Part shown: positions 1-12,100 of the stretch, in pieces
Layout: every line of letters begins with the position of its first letter
How positions within the stretch are numbered: the stretch's first letter is position 1
Assembly: GCF_037975245.1 (NCBI RefSeq)
Contig: NC_092568.1
Location: forward strand, 62,001 to 126,000
Source: Apostichopus japonicus
Lineage: Eukaryota; Echinodermata; Holothuroidea; Aspidochirotida; Stichopodidae
Length of the DNA stretch: 64,000 nucleotides
Reading direction: 5' to 3'
The notes under the pieces: model-generated
Database searches by the model: none
What the model saw: the letters and a program-made list of their open reading frames with translations, nothing else
Told to the model about the DNA's origin: nothing
Made by a program: the position numbers and the translations under genes

Positions 1-504
1 ATTTAAGTCAATTTTATAGAATATAGTCGATGTAAAGTGACTCAGTATCTAAAGTAGACTTTTAAGCCTCTCTCTTCCATTGGTGCAAATTCCTTGGTGC
101 ATGTATCCTTGACTTCTAGTCAAATTTAAAATGTGGAACTACAAAAAATTATCATCCTCAAAGTTTGTTTTTGTCCAGTAGAAGGATTAAAACCAACTGA
201 GCAAAAACATTGAGATATTTTTTGAAAACTTTATGAAGTTGTTGCATGTTTTTTTAGTTTTTCACAAATTTTCAGATTGTTGACATTAATAACAAAATGT
301 TATAACAATAAAAAAAGAAGCCATTTCTGTTTTCTAAATTGAGAGCTTTTCATTTATGTAGTTGCTCATTCCACTCATTACTAGCTACAGGGCGGGACTA
401 CTTGAGAGAATTTGGCAACAGTCGCTGTGAAATCCGTCTACATATGTGGCTATATTTTCAGTCCTTTTTTGTATGTAATGTGCTATTCTTTTTCTCCTCT
501 GCAG

Positions 505-665
505 TCACCAGTGGCAATGTGGGTTTCATCCTTTTCATTGTCATAATGACTCTATTGTCTTTCACAACCTTCCTCATGTACGCTGAGGCTTACGTGTATC
601 TCAACAAGAAGATCCTCGCCAGCCGAAGAAAGGTTAGACTGCTCATCGTCCTAGGAATATTTCCA
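505..665 (+). CDS. SLC51A: copy A exon (first visible): TM1 and basic loop
   Basis: It opens after a TCTGCAG acceptor and starts with two bases that complete a split codon (phase 1). It closes at ATATTTCCA before GTAAGT. It encodes a hydrophobic helix, then YAEAYVYLNKK and a basic cluster. Its length of 161 compares with 158 for the matching exon of copy B. The last 13 bases and the donor site are repeated 158 bases downstream. Confidence 0.88.
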
Positions 666-3600
666 GTAAGTGATTCAATTTCCTGATGAGGAGAATTTCT
701 TATTTGAAAAATTGTGAGGTCTGTCAATACACTTACTTGCAGTGGATGGCAGAGCCAAGATTTCTGGAAATGTTTGGGAAGGGAGAGGGGGGTGGGGGTG
801 TTGAGGGTTTAGGAATATTTCCAGTAAGTGCTTCGATTTCCTGATGAGGAGAATTTCTTATTTGAAAATTGTGAGGTCTGTCAATACACTTACTTTCAGT
901 GGATGGCAGAGCCAGGATTCTGGAAAGGTTTCGGGAAGGGAGAGGGGGGTGGTTGGGGGTGTTGAGGGTTTAGGTAAGACAATTGTTTTATATCAGAACG
1001 TAGTGATGCATGTGAAAGCACTACTAACATTTAAGGAATGCGCATGCAGAAATATGTATGAAATTTGTCAACTATGTTCCTTGTTATGATAAAAAATGAA
1101 CATGGATATAATTATGCTTTTTTACCACCCAAAATTTTATTAAGGGGGGAGGGGTGGCCCATACACTCCCTGATCCACCATCGTATTAGATTTGATGTTA
1201 TTACCCAGACCGATGGCTCTAATTTGTTTGGGTCATAAGAACAAGTTCTATCAGCATCTTTTTAATATTGAATTTTATCAACATCCTTTGAAATACCATT
1301 TTCTTTGTAAAACCTCTATAATTATGTTCTGTGCGACAAAATAAAATTAACCTCTGCTGTAATGGTTGATACCACGTTATACGTAATGACCAAGGGAATG
1401 CTGTGCCATAGTTATAATTTATGGCTTCCCAGGTTATTTATATTCAGAAACAAGATTTCCCGTAATAAGATAAATTAAAGTTACCCTTGTTTCCACTCTT
1501 ATGCACTACGGTAGTCTTCCTCTCCATGTTACGTTAACATTTGTTTCTCAGTATGAGTGGATATCATTTTTCAGTCTCCTCTTTCTCTCTCCACGACAGT
1601 TCATTAGCGTGTGTGCCTTGCTGTCACTCTACATGCCACGATCCCATATGATCACCTTCTTCACAAGTACAATGTAAGTCTCTTAATTCAATGCAAGATT
1701 TCTGTACCCCTCTTCCCATCACCCTCCCCCCTTCCTCTCCACTTAGTGAATCAGCTGTTTAAATTTCATGATTAACATTATACGATAATTAAAATGTGTA
1801 AAAGTAAGTTGGCCTGACGTTTCGATCCTAGCAGGATCTTCTTCAGAGGCTAAATGACAAGTAACAGTACAGTAACAGAAGGGACAAAAACATGCACAGA
1901 ATACAGACAGGTTAATGAGCATGGTGAACACAATGAGATAGATGTAAGGGGATTAGTAGACAATGGATGGAGAGCAAAAAGCAACAGGGGAAGAGGAGAG
2001 GATAATTAAAATGCAGCACTGCATGCGAGTTAGATTCACTTGTTTTTTCACTTGTGTTTACTTAATTGTGCAGTAATTGTTCCCCTACAAATTAGTGATC
2101 AGTAGGTCATTAGGGATCAGTAGGTCAGTTGCTTGCTTACTTACTTTGTATGTGAGTATTTCTAAAGTGCTTATCATGTTACACACATGATCTGTTTTCT
2201 TGTGGAAAATGTCAAGGTGGACATTTGGGGGGAGGGGGTTGTGGGGAGGTTTAGGTTGTACTATTGAAGGAAGGGGAGAAAGGTTCAAGTAAGATGGAGA
2301 AGGTTGAGATCGGACCCTGAAATACCATTTCTTGTCATTAAGTGACACTTTTAGACTTGTTCTTGAACTATTCCTAATTGTAGGACACACGTTGCACCGT
2401 GACATAATATTTTCTTCACATCTGCTTCCATTTGCGATATTTTTTCGAGGAATTCTAAGGCCACCAATTCAACTGGATTTCTGTTTCATTCCATAATTTT
2501 GCTTTGTGAATGAAGACTTTAATTCATTTCTGTTTTAATGTCTTTGAATATTTAATTTAAAGCATATTATTTGAATGGAGTTTACTCATAAGGAGCTGTT
2601 AAAATTGTTCCAAGCTTTTAAGTTTTAAAAGAAAAATGTTAAGCTATGCAAATGTTACATAGCCTATTTATAACAATTAAAATCTATTTAAAACTACAGT
2701 ATTCTATTATCACGATCTCTACTTTAGTGAAACAATTCTTTTATTTTTCTCGATAGTTACTTTTCTCTGGCCATCTACCAATTCCTGTATCTGATCTTTG
2801 ACTATTACGGTGGCAAAGAGGCCCTGGTAGAGCTCCTTAAGGATAAAACCATCCCCCTGGCTGGCCCCCCTCTCTCCTGCTGCTGCTATTGTTGCATACC
2901 ACCTCTTCCCATGACACCGTAAGTTCGTTAAGTCATCCTTCAGTTAGCTATGTACGTCTGTCTCCAAAAATCATGTTGTCTTGTCGGTGTAGTATTAAAA
3001 GTTGAGTTGAATATGACAAAGACGGTTTGTTCACAGGTTACATCTGACACTGGCATAGGCATAGGAGGCCAAAAAACTTGGTGAAAATTCAGGCAATATG
3101 ATGAGAATTTTTGGGCACCTACTGAAAGAAAAATAATTTGCAATTTGTTTTTCAATGGTTAAACTGATATTATTATCATCATTATTATTGTAACAACGCC
3201 CCCAATACTTCTAATCAATATGGAAGTGTAATAACACGGCAAATGATTGTATGTTATTGGCCTGCAATGTAATAACCGATGCATACCTATATGATATGCA
3301 CATTAACATGTTGAACACGCGCCACGTGCGCAAAAACTTTGGTTATATTTTTCGGGCAAGTCGTTACAGCCCCCCAAATCAAATTGGGCTCCTACACCTA
3401 TGACTGGCACCTCTTGCCTTTGGTGCTCACTGTGGCATTAAAAGTCCTAACAGTGTTAATATAGACATCCTCCTGTAGGACAGGAAGGAGGGAGGGGGAG
3501 GGGGAGGGGGGAGTGTCGGAAGATACCTCAGATAGCAGAGAAATATAGTCATGTCCCTCAATGTATCGGTATCAGCTTTATCTCATTCCTTCTTCTTGTT

Positions 3601-6545
3601 TTCTTTACAGGCGAAATTTGAAGATCATCAAGAGTCTAGTCCTCCAAGTTACCATCTTGAGACCCTTGGTTTTGTTCATCGGACTGGTCACCTGGGCGGA
3701 TGGAACCTACGTTCCAGGAAACGTGAGACACCATCTTTTCATATATGTAGAATAATTGGAATACCTGTGGATGGGGGAACAGGACCAGTGTTGTTAGGTT
3801 GTCAGGCCTCTGAACCTCTGTACATAACCTCAGTGTCTTAGTGATTTGGTACCACCCACTTGGTACAATTTTTTCTATACTGTAGTGTCATGTCCTACTT
3901 CAGAGCACTCGTATTGTCAGTACGAGCAGTATTAATATCATGTTTCTATCAGATCAAGGTTATGAACTGTTTGTACTGACAATACCAGGGCGTTGAAGTA
4001 CAGTTTAGAGAGGTTTGGGAAATTGTCCCAACTGGCTATTTGATACATATGCCATATTGCATGTTCATAAGCAAGGTTTTATACATGATTCTATCATGTT
4101 CACTGATTAACTCGTGTTGTGTTTAGCTTGAAAGCTATAAAGTATAAAAGTTTAAGTAGTCACCCCCCTTCTTCCCACCTCTCCCTCCCCTACTCCCCCT
4201 CCCTTTGTACTATACCTATTGCACATCAATAAATCAAAACAAATAAATTGCTTTAAATGTTTGAACTTATAGCTTTTAACTTTCTCTGTTTTCATGTTGT
4301 TTTCTTTTGTAGCTGACATTTACGTCCATCAACCTCTACGTACAATTGCTATCCCTCTGTTCCACCCTGGTGGCCCTCTGGGGCGTCATCATGTTCGTCC
4401 GAGTCTCCAAAGGACCGCTCGCCAAGTACCGTGTGACCCCAAAGTTCCTGATTGTCCAAGTATGTCTGATCACAGTCTCTTCCCAGGCCATCATCATCGC
4501 TATCATTGGCGGATTCAACGGCATTCCCTGTACAGCAGTATTCAGATCGTTGGATAGAGGAAACTGTAAGTAAACTTCACTCTTTATCTGTTCAAATATC
4601 ATTTCCCTTTTCACCGATGCTCAAAGAACTGCGAGTGGGATTTGAATTGATTTGATTTGATTCAGCAGTTCCATATATGTTGTGCAGTCTAGCTGCATGC
4701 TTCCTAAATGGTATTGATTGAAAATTGTAATCACATCTTCAATTGAAATGTCGATTGATAGAAAAGCCATGCTCAATGTATGGTTATAAATTCAAAATTT
4801 GAGATGGCACTTAATTCCTTGATTGACACCTTTGTACTCTGGACGAAAAACTGAAATCTTGTGACAAATATCGTGGATTGAAATCTTTGCAGACACATAT
4901 CAGACTGAAATCTTTCTAAATGATATGGATTGAAATCTTGAAAGTCGCATCTCCGCTTGTAACGTTGACAGAGCAATTGAAGGTAGCCATGGTGTATGGC
5001 TATATATTCAAAATATAAGATTGAACTATATTCCTTTAATAACAGCTTGTACTCTTAAGGAAAAACAGAAATCTTTTTTTCTATGTTTTATTCTGGTTGG
5101 ATCATTGAAAGCTCAATGGCAAAATTATCAGATTTGAAACTTACAAATTAAGACTTTAAAGAGAGGTGCATGTAAAACTACTGGAAATGAAATAATAAAA
5201 TGGAAAAAACTTCTTACCCTTTATATTTTATTCCTGCAAGAATTATTTGTTACTACATCTATAGCTTGTTTGTAAAAGCTTGACTATCTTTCAAAAGTTA
5301 ACTAAGATAATTTGTGACATAGTAAAGAGGGGGTGGCAGGGGGGGGGGGGGGGAAGTCACTCCTAATCAATTATTTATTTCTCTCTACAAAAGAAAAATA
5401 TTTATCAACCTGTAACTTAAACAAGTTGAAAGAGAAAATGAATGAAGCCAAAGACTGAGTAACTTCTCCCTCTGAGATTAATTTTCTTTCATAAATATGA
5501 AAACGAGCCCTTTAAAGCAAAGTACACAAGTGAGTTGAAGCTCATGTAGAGCCTACAGAACTAGCAGAATTCATCTTGTAATTCCTGAAGTCGCTCTGTC
5601 ACATACCCTCCAAAGTTTAACCGTACTTTACATTTCTGTTGACAAGAATGCGAGTGGTTTATCCAAACAGCTTAGTTCAGAAATTTGTGGTTACGATCAA
5701 ATGGATAAAGGCTCAATGATTCAAGAAGTATGCCAGTTAATCACTTTAGCACACTAATCTATTGGAGGAGAATTCATTTTATTTTATATATAAATTTTTC
5801 TAAATTATTTATTTTTATTGGTGTTTTGAACAACCATGAGATCAAAGAAGATATGTATCATAGGCAAGGTCTTTCTGTTCTTAAAATCTAATGAGCCACC
5901 CTACAGCAAAGGCTGCCTTTGCTCCTGTCATGATTTGGTTTAGAAGAAATTGGAAGGTAGGGAGATTGTGGAGGAGGGGGGGGGGGGGGGTTGAAGGAGG
6001 TAGGAAGGTGTCATTTCAGAGGAAATGTTGTTTGAGAGGGCAGGGGAAGGGTGGGGAAAGAGGTATCACTTTAGAGAGAAATGTAGTTTGAGAGGTTAAG
6101 GCGGGTGGAAGGAGGTAGGAAGGTCAGATATATGTGTTCTGCATGATAAGGTATGCACTGTTCTATTATAACACCCCCTCCCCATCTCTTGTTCCTGACA
6201 GACATTAATGATATGCTACTGGTGATAGAGATGTTCCTCTTCAGTGGGGTGTCCCGTTTAGTTTTCCGATCTCAGCACGGAAACACCGGGACCTTGCTCG
6301 ACGACAACCTCCCAAACATGGAATCAGCCTTGCCAGCAGAGACCAAGAAAGAGTTGGAAATGATGTCCAACAACAATGGCAACACTAACCACAACAATAA
6401 CTCTGTCCTCACCCACGGATACTCTAAAGAAGATGAGGCGGAAGTCTCCGTGGTAACCGACGGCAAACTCCAAGACATCGTCGCACTCTCAAGTAGCGAT
6501 GTCCGTCTCAATAGTCGAACAGTCATTCACCAGAGTAATATTTAA
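505..6545 (+). CDS. SLC51A: OST-alpha-like transporter, copy A (5' partial, six exons)
   Basis: Organic solute transporter alpha subunit. In vertebrates it works with OST-beta at the basolateral membrane, exporting bile acids and steroid conjugates by facilitated diffusion. Coding exons: 505-665, 1600-1673, 2757-2918, 3611-3722, 4313-4565, 6202-6545. All junctions are GT/AG and the joined frame stays open for 367 residues to TAA at 6543. Family marks: an early membrane helix followed by a Tyr-rich segment and a basic stretch (ASRRK); FDYYGGKEAL, matching the vertebrate GFGGKEAV region; a five-Cys cluster (CCCYCC); a Gly-Asn after TYVP; further helices in exons 5 and 6; and a final helix in the last exon. 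The tail is polar, Asn- and Ser-rich, and ends in QSNI. The first coding exon, which should end in phase 1 as in copy B, is not visible in bases 1-504, so the 5' end is missing. TMEM184-type relatives share the fold but fit these motifs less well. Confidence 0.9.
653..974 (+). repeat. 158-bp tandem duplication spanning a splice donor
   Basis: Bases 653-810 and about 811-974 are near-identical. Each begins AGGAATATTTCCAGTAAGTG and ends in a G-rich stretch before GGGTTTAGG. The first unit contains the real exon end and donor (GT at 666). The second carries an intact decoy donor (GT at 824). Using the decoy would add 158 nt, which is not a multiple of three. Confidence 0.85.
1600..1673 (+). CDS. 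SLC51A: copy A exon: TM2
   Basis: A 74-base exon between CACGACAG and GTAAGTC, phase 0 in and phase 2 out. It encodes a hydrophobic segment beginning FISVCALLSLYMPRS, matching the LWIPRS stretch of vertebrate OST-alpha. It has exactly the same length as exon 3 of copy B. Confidence 0.88.
1780..1880 (-). repeat. dispersed repeat fragment, possibly from a retroelement 3' end
   Basis: Read on the minus strand, this intron segment carries GAAGAAGATCCTGCTAGG followed by ATCGAAACGTCAGG. The GAAG...CGAAACGT pattern recurs in weaker form at 23055-23075. Such pairs are common at the ends of reverse-transcriptase-derived repeats in marine invertebrates; assignment to a family is inference. Confidence 0.35.
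2757..2918 (+). CDS. SLC51A: copy A exon: TM3 and cysteine cluster
   Basis: A 162-base exon between CTCGATAG and GTAAGTT, phase 2 on both sides. It encodes YFSLAIYQFLYLIFDYYGG and a KEALVELLKD segment, then CCCYCC. Both the length and the GGKEA motif match the family; copy B has an exon of the same length here. Confidence 0.9.
3611..3722 (+). CDS. SLC51A: copy A exon: TM4
   Basis: A 112-base exon between TTCTTTACAG and GTGAGAC, phase 2 in and phase 0 out. It encodes a Lys-rich approach and a hydrophobic segment ending DGTYVPGN, matching vertebrate PDGIYDP. It is four codons shorter than exon 5 of copy B. Confidence 0.88.
3896..4000. repeat. imperfect inverted repeat in copy A intron
   Basis: The arms 3896-3923 and 3973-4000 are 28 bases each. 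They share TACTTCA at the outer end and the 13 bases GTATTGTCAGTAC at the inner end, with mismatches between, around a 49-base loop. It could be a small MITE remnant or an RNA hairpin. Confidence 0.55.
4313..4565 (+). CDS. SLC51A: copy A exon: TM5 and TM6
   Basis: A 253-base exon between TTTTGTAG and GTAAGTA, phase 0 in and phase 1 out. It encodes two hydrophobic segments separated by a polar loop containing KYRVTPKF, matching the GAKFALFQ region of the human protein, then GIPCTAVF, matching IACSPPY. Exon 6 of copy B is also 253 bases. Confidence 0.9.
4766..5075. repeat. diverged tandem duplication in copy A intron
   Basis: A block near 4766-4865 (CCATGCTCAATGTATGGTTA, then a run ending ACTGAAATCTT) reappears near 4987-5075 in diverged form, a period of about 219 bases. 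Short GATTGAAATCTT motifs lie between the blocks. Confidence 0.5.
6202..6545 (+). CDS. SLC51A: copy A terminal exon: TM7 and cytoplasmic tail
   Basis: It follows TTCCTGACAG, with two bases completing a Tyr codon. It encodes a helix (MLLVIEMFLFSGVSRLVF) matching the last helix of OST-alpha, then about 90 polar residues rich in Asn, Ser, Glu and Asp. The stop is TAA and the final residues are HQSNI, a class I PDZ-ligand pattern. Confidence 0.88.
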
Positions 6546-7337
6546 ATTGTTATCTGGGGAGGTGTGGAGGGGGAACGGGGAGGGGGGGTATGAGTGGGTC
6601 AGCTCTCTTTCACATGGCACTCAATTCTAAATATAGGAGGCTGTTAGAGAGGATCGCATAAGCTGTGGAGGTAATGGTACTTTATGCTAATTCAGATAAC
6701 AGAATCTGATTTTGGTTTGTAGATTAATATATATAAATATATATAATTTAACAAAATATTATTGCAAAATATGTATTGGCAGCATCCACCAAATTTCTTA
6801 AAAAATGAAAAAGACCTCTGCAGTGCAAAGCAATGTGTGAGATTAATTCTTCAGAGACGTAATTCACTTTTATTTATGATTCATACTGTCGAGCAATACA
6901 AACACTAAGAAGGACAACATTAATGTATACAAGTGACACTAGTTTAGAAATTTGATTCATATTAACACTCTGTGGAAAGATTGGTGGAATTTTATAAGTA
7001 AATGACTCTTTTTTTTTAACGCTATTTTGATTTTTTTTTCTTGTGATTCCATACACTGGTGTCTTTCATTTTTAAATTTGGCATGCTCAAAACTTTTCTG
7101 ATTTGGAATTTGGATAAAATTATGCACTTTATCAGTACTCAAATTTATCATTTTGAACAATTTTGTCTTCCGTGGTCATTTTATGCAAACATTTCATAAA
7201 TTATACAAAGACAAGGTATTGTCAAAAGCATGAATCAATTTTAAGAAATATTATCATTTTACTCCCTTCATATTGTTGAGAATTGTAGGGATGTAATTTT
7301 GAGGGTGGTATTGTTGAATTTGTATGCATGTGTTTTA

Positions 7338-7370
<33 letters not shown>

Positions 7371-9100
7371 CAGCATATTTAATCTTAAAATTTTTTTTTT
7401 TAAATTTTTTAAAAAGATGTAAATTATCTTAAGTGCCTTTAAGTAAGTTTGTCATAAGTCAGATGTTTATCTGACTTTTGTCATGATTTGTTTCATCAAA
7501 GGTGATGACTTTGACCGTTTGTTTTCTTAGTATTATGAGTATAAGAAAGCAAAGGCAAGCTGAAATGCCTTCAGTATAAACAAAATTTGTGTGTTTTTAT
7601 AAGTTGATAAATGTCACATTAATACCACAAATGCCTTCTACATCTATGCAACATATATCAATGTAGAAATAACAGTTATTGCCAGCCAATTCATCCTACT
7701 TCAATGGGACGAGGGCAGCATTGCATTATGAATAGAGTTTTTATCATATCAGAAGCTATTGGTTCGTCTAGAATCTAGTAATTTCAAAAGTAGAACCAAA
7801 AAATCTTGTACTTTTATTTAGTAAGACTGAAGGCTTTTCATGCTAGAGTTGGTTGGTGAATTTGAATTGGAAAGCTCTCTCTTCTGTTTCCTTTTCTGCT
7901 TGGGAGGGGGAGGGGGGTGGGAGGGAGGGAGGAATGAGGAAGGGAAAATGATGACCATAAACAACTGTTACAAATATTTGCCACAATTTCACATTATTGG
8001 TGAAGCTGAAGCTAGGTAGTCATAGAAACATATGTTTATGTGTTTTGATAGTTGCTAAGGGAAAAAAAATTTGTTTTCAATATTTTATCAGAATGGTCAA
8101 GGACCCCACCAGATAAATACAATTTGCATCTAATTAACATATTTAATTCAGATCGGTGTTAAGTTCATTCCATTAGTGGTAACCATGGGTTACAATCGTT
8201 GCAGCAACAAATCCTTTCCGTTCAATCATTCCAGTTGTTTCACAAAGTTGATTCATAAAATTTATTTCTTTACTTTTTAGACTTTCAGTTGCCACTTTTT
8301 TTCATTTGATTTTAAGACTGTATTTAATAATGACATTCATCAGAACTTTATCCTCAATAACAGGTTAGTAACTGAAAGTAGTCATTTGGTATGGTGACAG
8401 TTGTGTTTCATCTCTAGATAGTTAAGAAGATGTGGTAGCATTTGTATATAGCCAGAGATGTATTGGTAGCTTTTACACGGACCAAATTAGGACTGAGCCC
8501 TCAATCTCAGAATTAAAACTTTAAAAAAAAAAATGACAAAACTAGAGGTGATTACTTTTAGTAAGTTTTGTCAACCTCCTAATGTTGGTTTTCATTAACA
8601 GAAGTATAAGTGTAATTTGTAAATAAAAACAAAACACCTGCAAAATGTCAACTTCACAGAGCAGATGTAACTGTGGTTATCTCCTGCTTAATTCTTTTCA
8701 GTAAAATATTCCATTGAAGAAGAATTAAAATGTGTATCGGTAATGGCAATTGTTGAAAGGTGCATTTATAATATACATATATATGCAATCATGTAACATA
8801 TAGTAATTCTTCCTTTTGTTTTTTAAATGAAAATTACTGTAACTTTATCTGACTCAACTTTTTCTCAATTAATTCTTGAAAGTTTAATCAACCTCTTCAG
8901 GTGTGAACTTAATTGTTCACAAGACGAAAAATTTCAAATTTTCTTTATTCGTGTTTAGTTTGAAGTTTGTTTCATCACAAATTATTCAAGTATTTTTATG
9001 CTACTATAAAATAGTTTGTATTCCCGTGTGGTATCATATGATCGTAAATATTTAAAGATTTTACATGACCTTATTTCTTTGATCTTTTAACTAAAATAAA
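6546..9100 (+). other. 3' flank of copy A, probable 3' UTR; no gene
   Basis: AT-rich, without a convincing frame. A (TA)n run lies at about 7339-7370. AATAAA hexamers at 8622-8627 and 9095-9100 are candidate polyadenylation signals; neither can be confirmed without transcripts. Confidence 0.4.
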
Positions 9101-12100
9101 TTGAGAAAAGTCACAATTATGTGCCGTTTTAATTACTTTTTGCCATAGTTTCTCAATTTATGTCAAGTGTAAAAACAATCTTCCATCCCCACCCATAAGC
9201 CTGCATGGTCCCGTCTCCAGCACCTTTGTAATCTTGCTTTAACTGTTAAACGTGATTAAAAGCAAAACAGAGAATGGACTAGTTAACTTTTTAAACATGC
9301 CTGACGAGAGGAGGATGAGTGTGGGGGGGGGGGCGGACGAGGGGGAAGAGTTAATATACCCCAACAATCCTGTGATCAATAAGGGCGCACTGGGATAATA
9401 TAGAGGGACCTTTGTAAAGGAATACAAGAATAATGCATTCTCATTTTCATAATTAACTGGAGGAAATATGAAAGATTGCAGAAAGGGGGGCATGGTGAGG
9501 TAATTATCCCTGGTGTCCAGTCTGGCCCTCGAAAAGAGTGATCCCTTTCCTGAGACATCTCATGGTTGCTTTTGCAGTGTAATCTTTCACACCAACAGAT
9601 ACCCCAAAACAGAAACAATTTTACTAAAGGTACTTAAAAAATATATATATCGAATTTTCTGATTTGAAACGAGCATCGTCTCACATAGTTGGCAAGAAAA
9701 CAGACACCATCTTAACATGGAAGATCAGAGGTAGGTCAGTGCCCGGGGACAGTTATATGTTCATGTATTCCAGTACATCCATGGGTGGATGAGTATGTTC
9801 TTGACCCAGGACTGTATTTCCTGACCGACACCACCCCTCCCTCTCCTCATCCATCCCATCAGGCCTACCACCGTAGCATATGCATCGGGCTATAGCCTTC
9901 TTTACATGCTGGAGTAAAGTAACAATTGTATTGTATGAAATACGAGAAGAAAAAATTTGACACCTTCATGCCCTTTTCCTCTTATTTTCATACTTTGATA
10001 CAGTGCTCCCATCCCCACCCCCTCCCCGACGCGCTGTTCACCTTAATCACTATACTTACGTCACCGTTCCACCAAAACCTATAAACATCAAGCTGTTATG
10101 CCACCCCCCTCCCTCACCTCTCACCATGCCGATTCATACCACACCTGGCTGGTCAGGTTACGCATGCTTGTCCTATTTAGATTAAATAGATTCTGATGTA
10201 AAGGTGTTGCATTACGTGAGAGCGTTAGGAGAAACAAGCAAAGCTAATCCCTTTTCCTTTGCACCCATTTCCATCCAACTCCCTGACTTGAAAATTGATC
10301 TTTTTGTTGGATAAATAAGTAAGGCTACAATCAACCGTCGGCCCCTGCCCCCCCCCCTTCCCACCCGGAGTTGCCTCTAGTTCAAGTATATCTCTACATC
10401 GCCAAAAGTATGTTAACTATTCTCCTTTAGAAAGGAATATAATAAAATAACGTTTAACAATCATGGTATTGAATCAACATATCTATACAACAGTTGATAT
10501 TTGTAAAATATTTGGCAACTCTTGAAGCTATTGTTCTTTAGACAATTTATTCAAAGCAACGCCCCCTTCAACCATTTGATCTAATAGCAGGAGCCGCCTC
10601 ACTGCTACAATATAAGCTGATCGAAAGAATTGATTGGTTAAGAGATGAACACTTTTGAACCAATCAGGCGATCGTTCCGAAGGACGCTCTGGTATGCACA
10701 AATATTGATGTAGTGCGCCCTCCTATATACTTAAAGTTTATACGCCACCAAAAGATAGTGTGTATATTTGCTAAAACGATAAATATGCAATTAGTCAACA
10801 CCTAATACCTAGTTATAAAAAGATCAATTTTATTTCTTTACCTGCTTAAATAACGTGCCAATCAATGTCAAAATATCTCTTAAAGATTTCGCCATCCAGA
10901 AATTTGATTATCTTTACTGACCAGCGCGGTTGTTACTAAAACGGACCATGCATGATAAGCCTTTTTTTTCTCAATTTAAGTTTGCCTAGCGACCTGGAGG
11001 TGTTGTCCCGCGTGAAAATAACCGTACAAAGTCATGGAAAGTCCCTGCCCCCTCCCCACCCTCCCCAATCAGTTACGCACTCCGTATTTAAATACAGAAC
11101 TGCACCCTGCAATACCGGCTCCTTTATACTCCCCCTCCCCCCCCCCCCGCCTTATTGTCACTCTCCAACACTGGGTCCACCTCCATACGCATCCACTCCA
11201 CATACCCACTAAACACACCTCAATGCTCTATATACAATAACGTACATCACAGCTAGGTTACGAAATACATTATGGAAAGGTAACACGTCGGAATGAAGAA
11301 GCACCACAAACAATGAAAAACTGTTACCATAGACCCCTTACGGTACTTTATCAAGGACCCACAATTTGAATTAAATTAATATACGGTATATAGGCAAGCT
11401 AGCCTGACGAGAGGGGAGTGGTCAGGGGGTACAGCCCCGGGCGCGGTGACATAAAGGGCCAGGGAAACTATGGAGGGTGCCCGGGAAATATGAGATAAGG
11501 AATAGTGTATTTTCATATTCATAATATGCCCAATGAAAAGTAAAGCGTGCAAAGAAAGAGCAGGGGTGATACCATTGGCTACCACCGCTTAATCCTAATT
11601 GATGGTGGTTCCTAATAAAGCACAAAACATTACAGGAAAAGTTGCCCAAGGAAGTGGATTTTAGCCCATTTGCAAAATTATGTGTGAATATGTTGCTGTG
11701 CTTAGCTAACAATATATCCATCAGTTTTATTTACATCTGATGTTTTAGACTGAACCTCAAGTAGGAAATTTTCATTTCCATATTTTAAATGTTATCATGC
11801 ATGACTAAAGGTAACTATTAGTCAAAAGTAACGTAACTGTTTATGACCTTAGCCCTAGGGTAATCATTAATGGGGAAACAATTATCTTGTAACTACAAGC
11901 CAAAACACATCTAAAGAATAAAGTCGCCGTTGTTACATCCATATCATAAAACAAATAATTATTTGATAATTTAAGCTTGTTTAATCTTTCGAATATCAAA
12001 CTTGGATAAGATACAACTCACGATTTTGTAGTAGGGGCAACCTTAAAAATGTCATCATAACCTTACAAGCGAAAGATACCAAAATCATGTTGAAAAGTAA

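Noticed and set aside
339..504. Upstream extension of the copy A exon frame, as a possible first exon
   Set aside because: The sequence before the TCTGCAG acceptor does not resemble the N-terminal exon of copy B; it is treated as intron.
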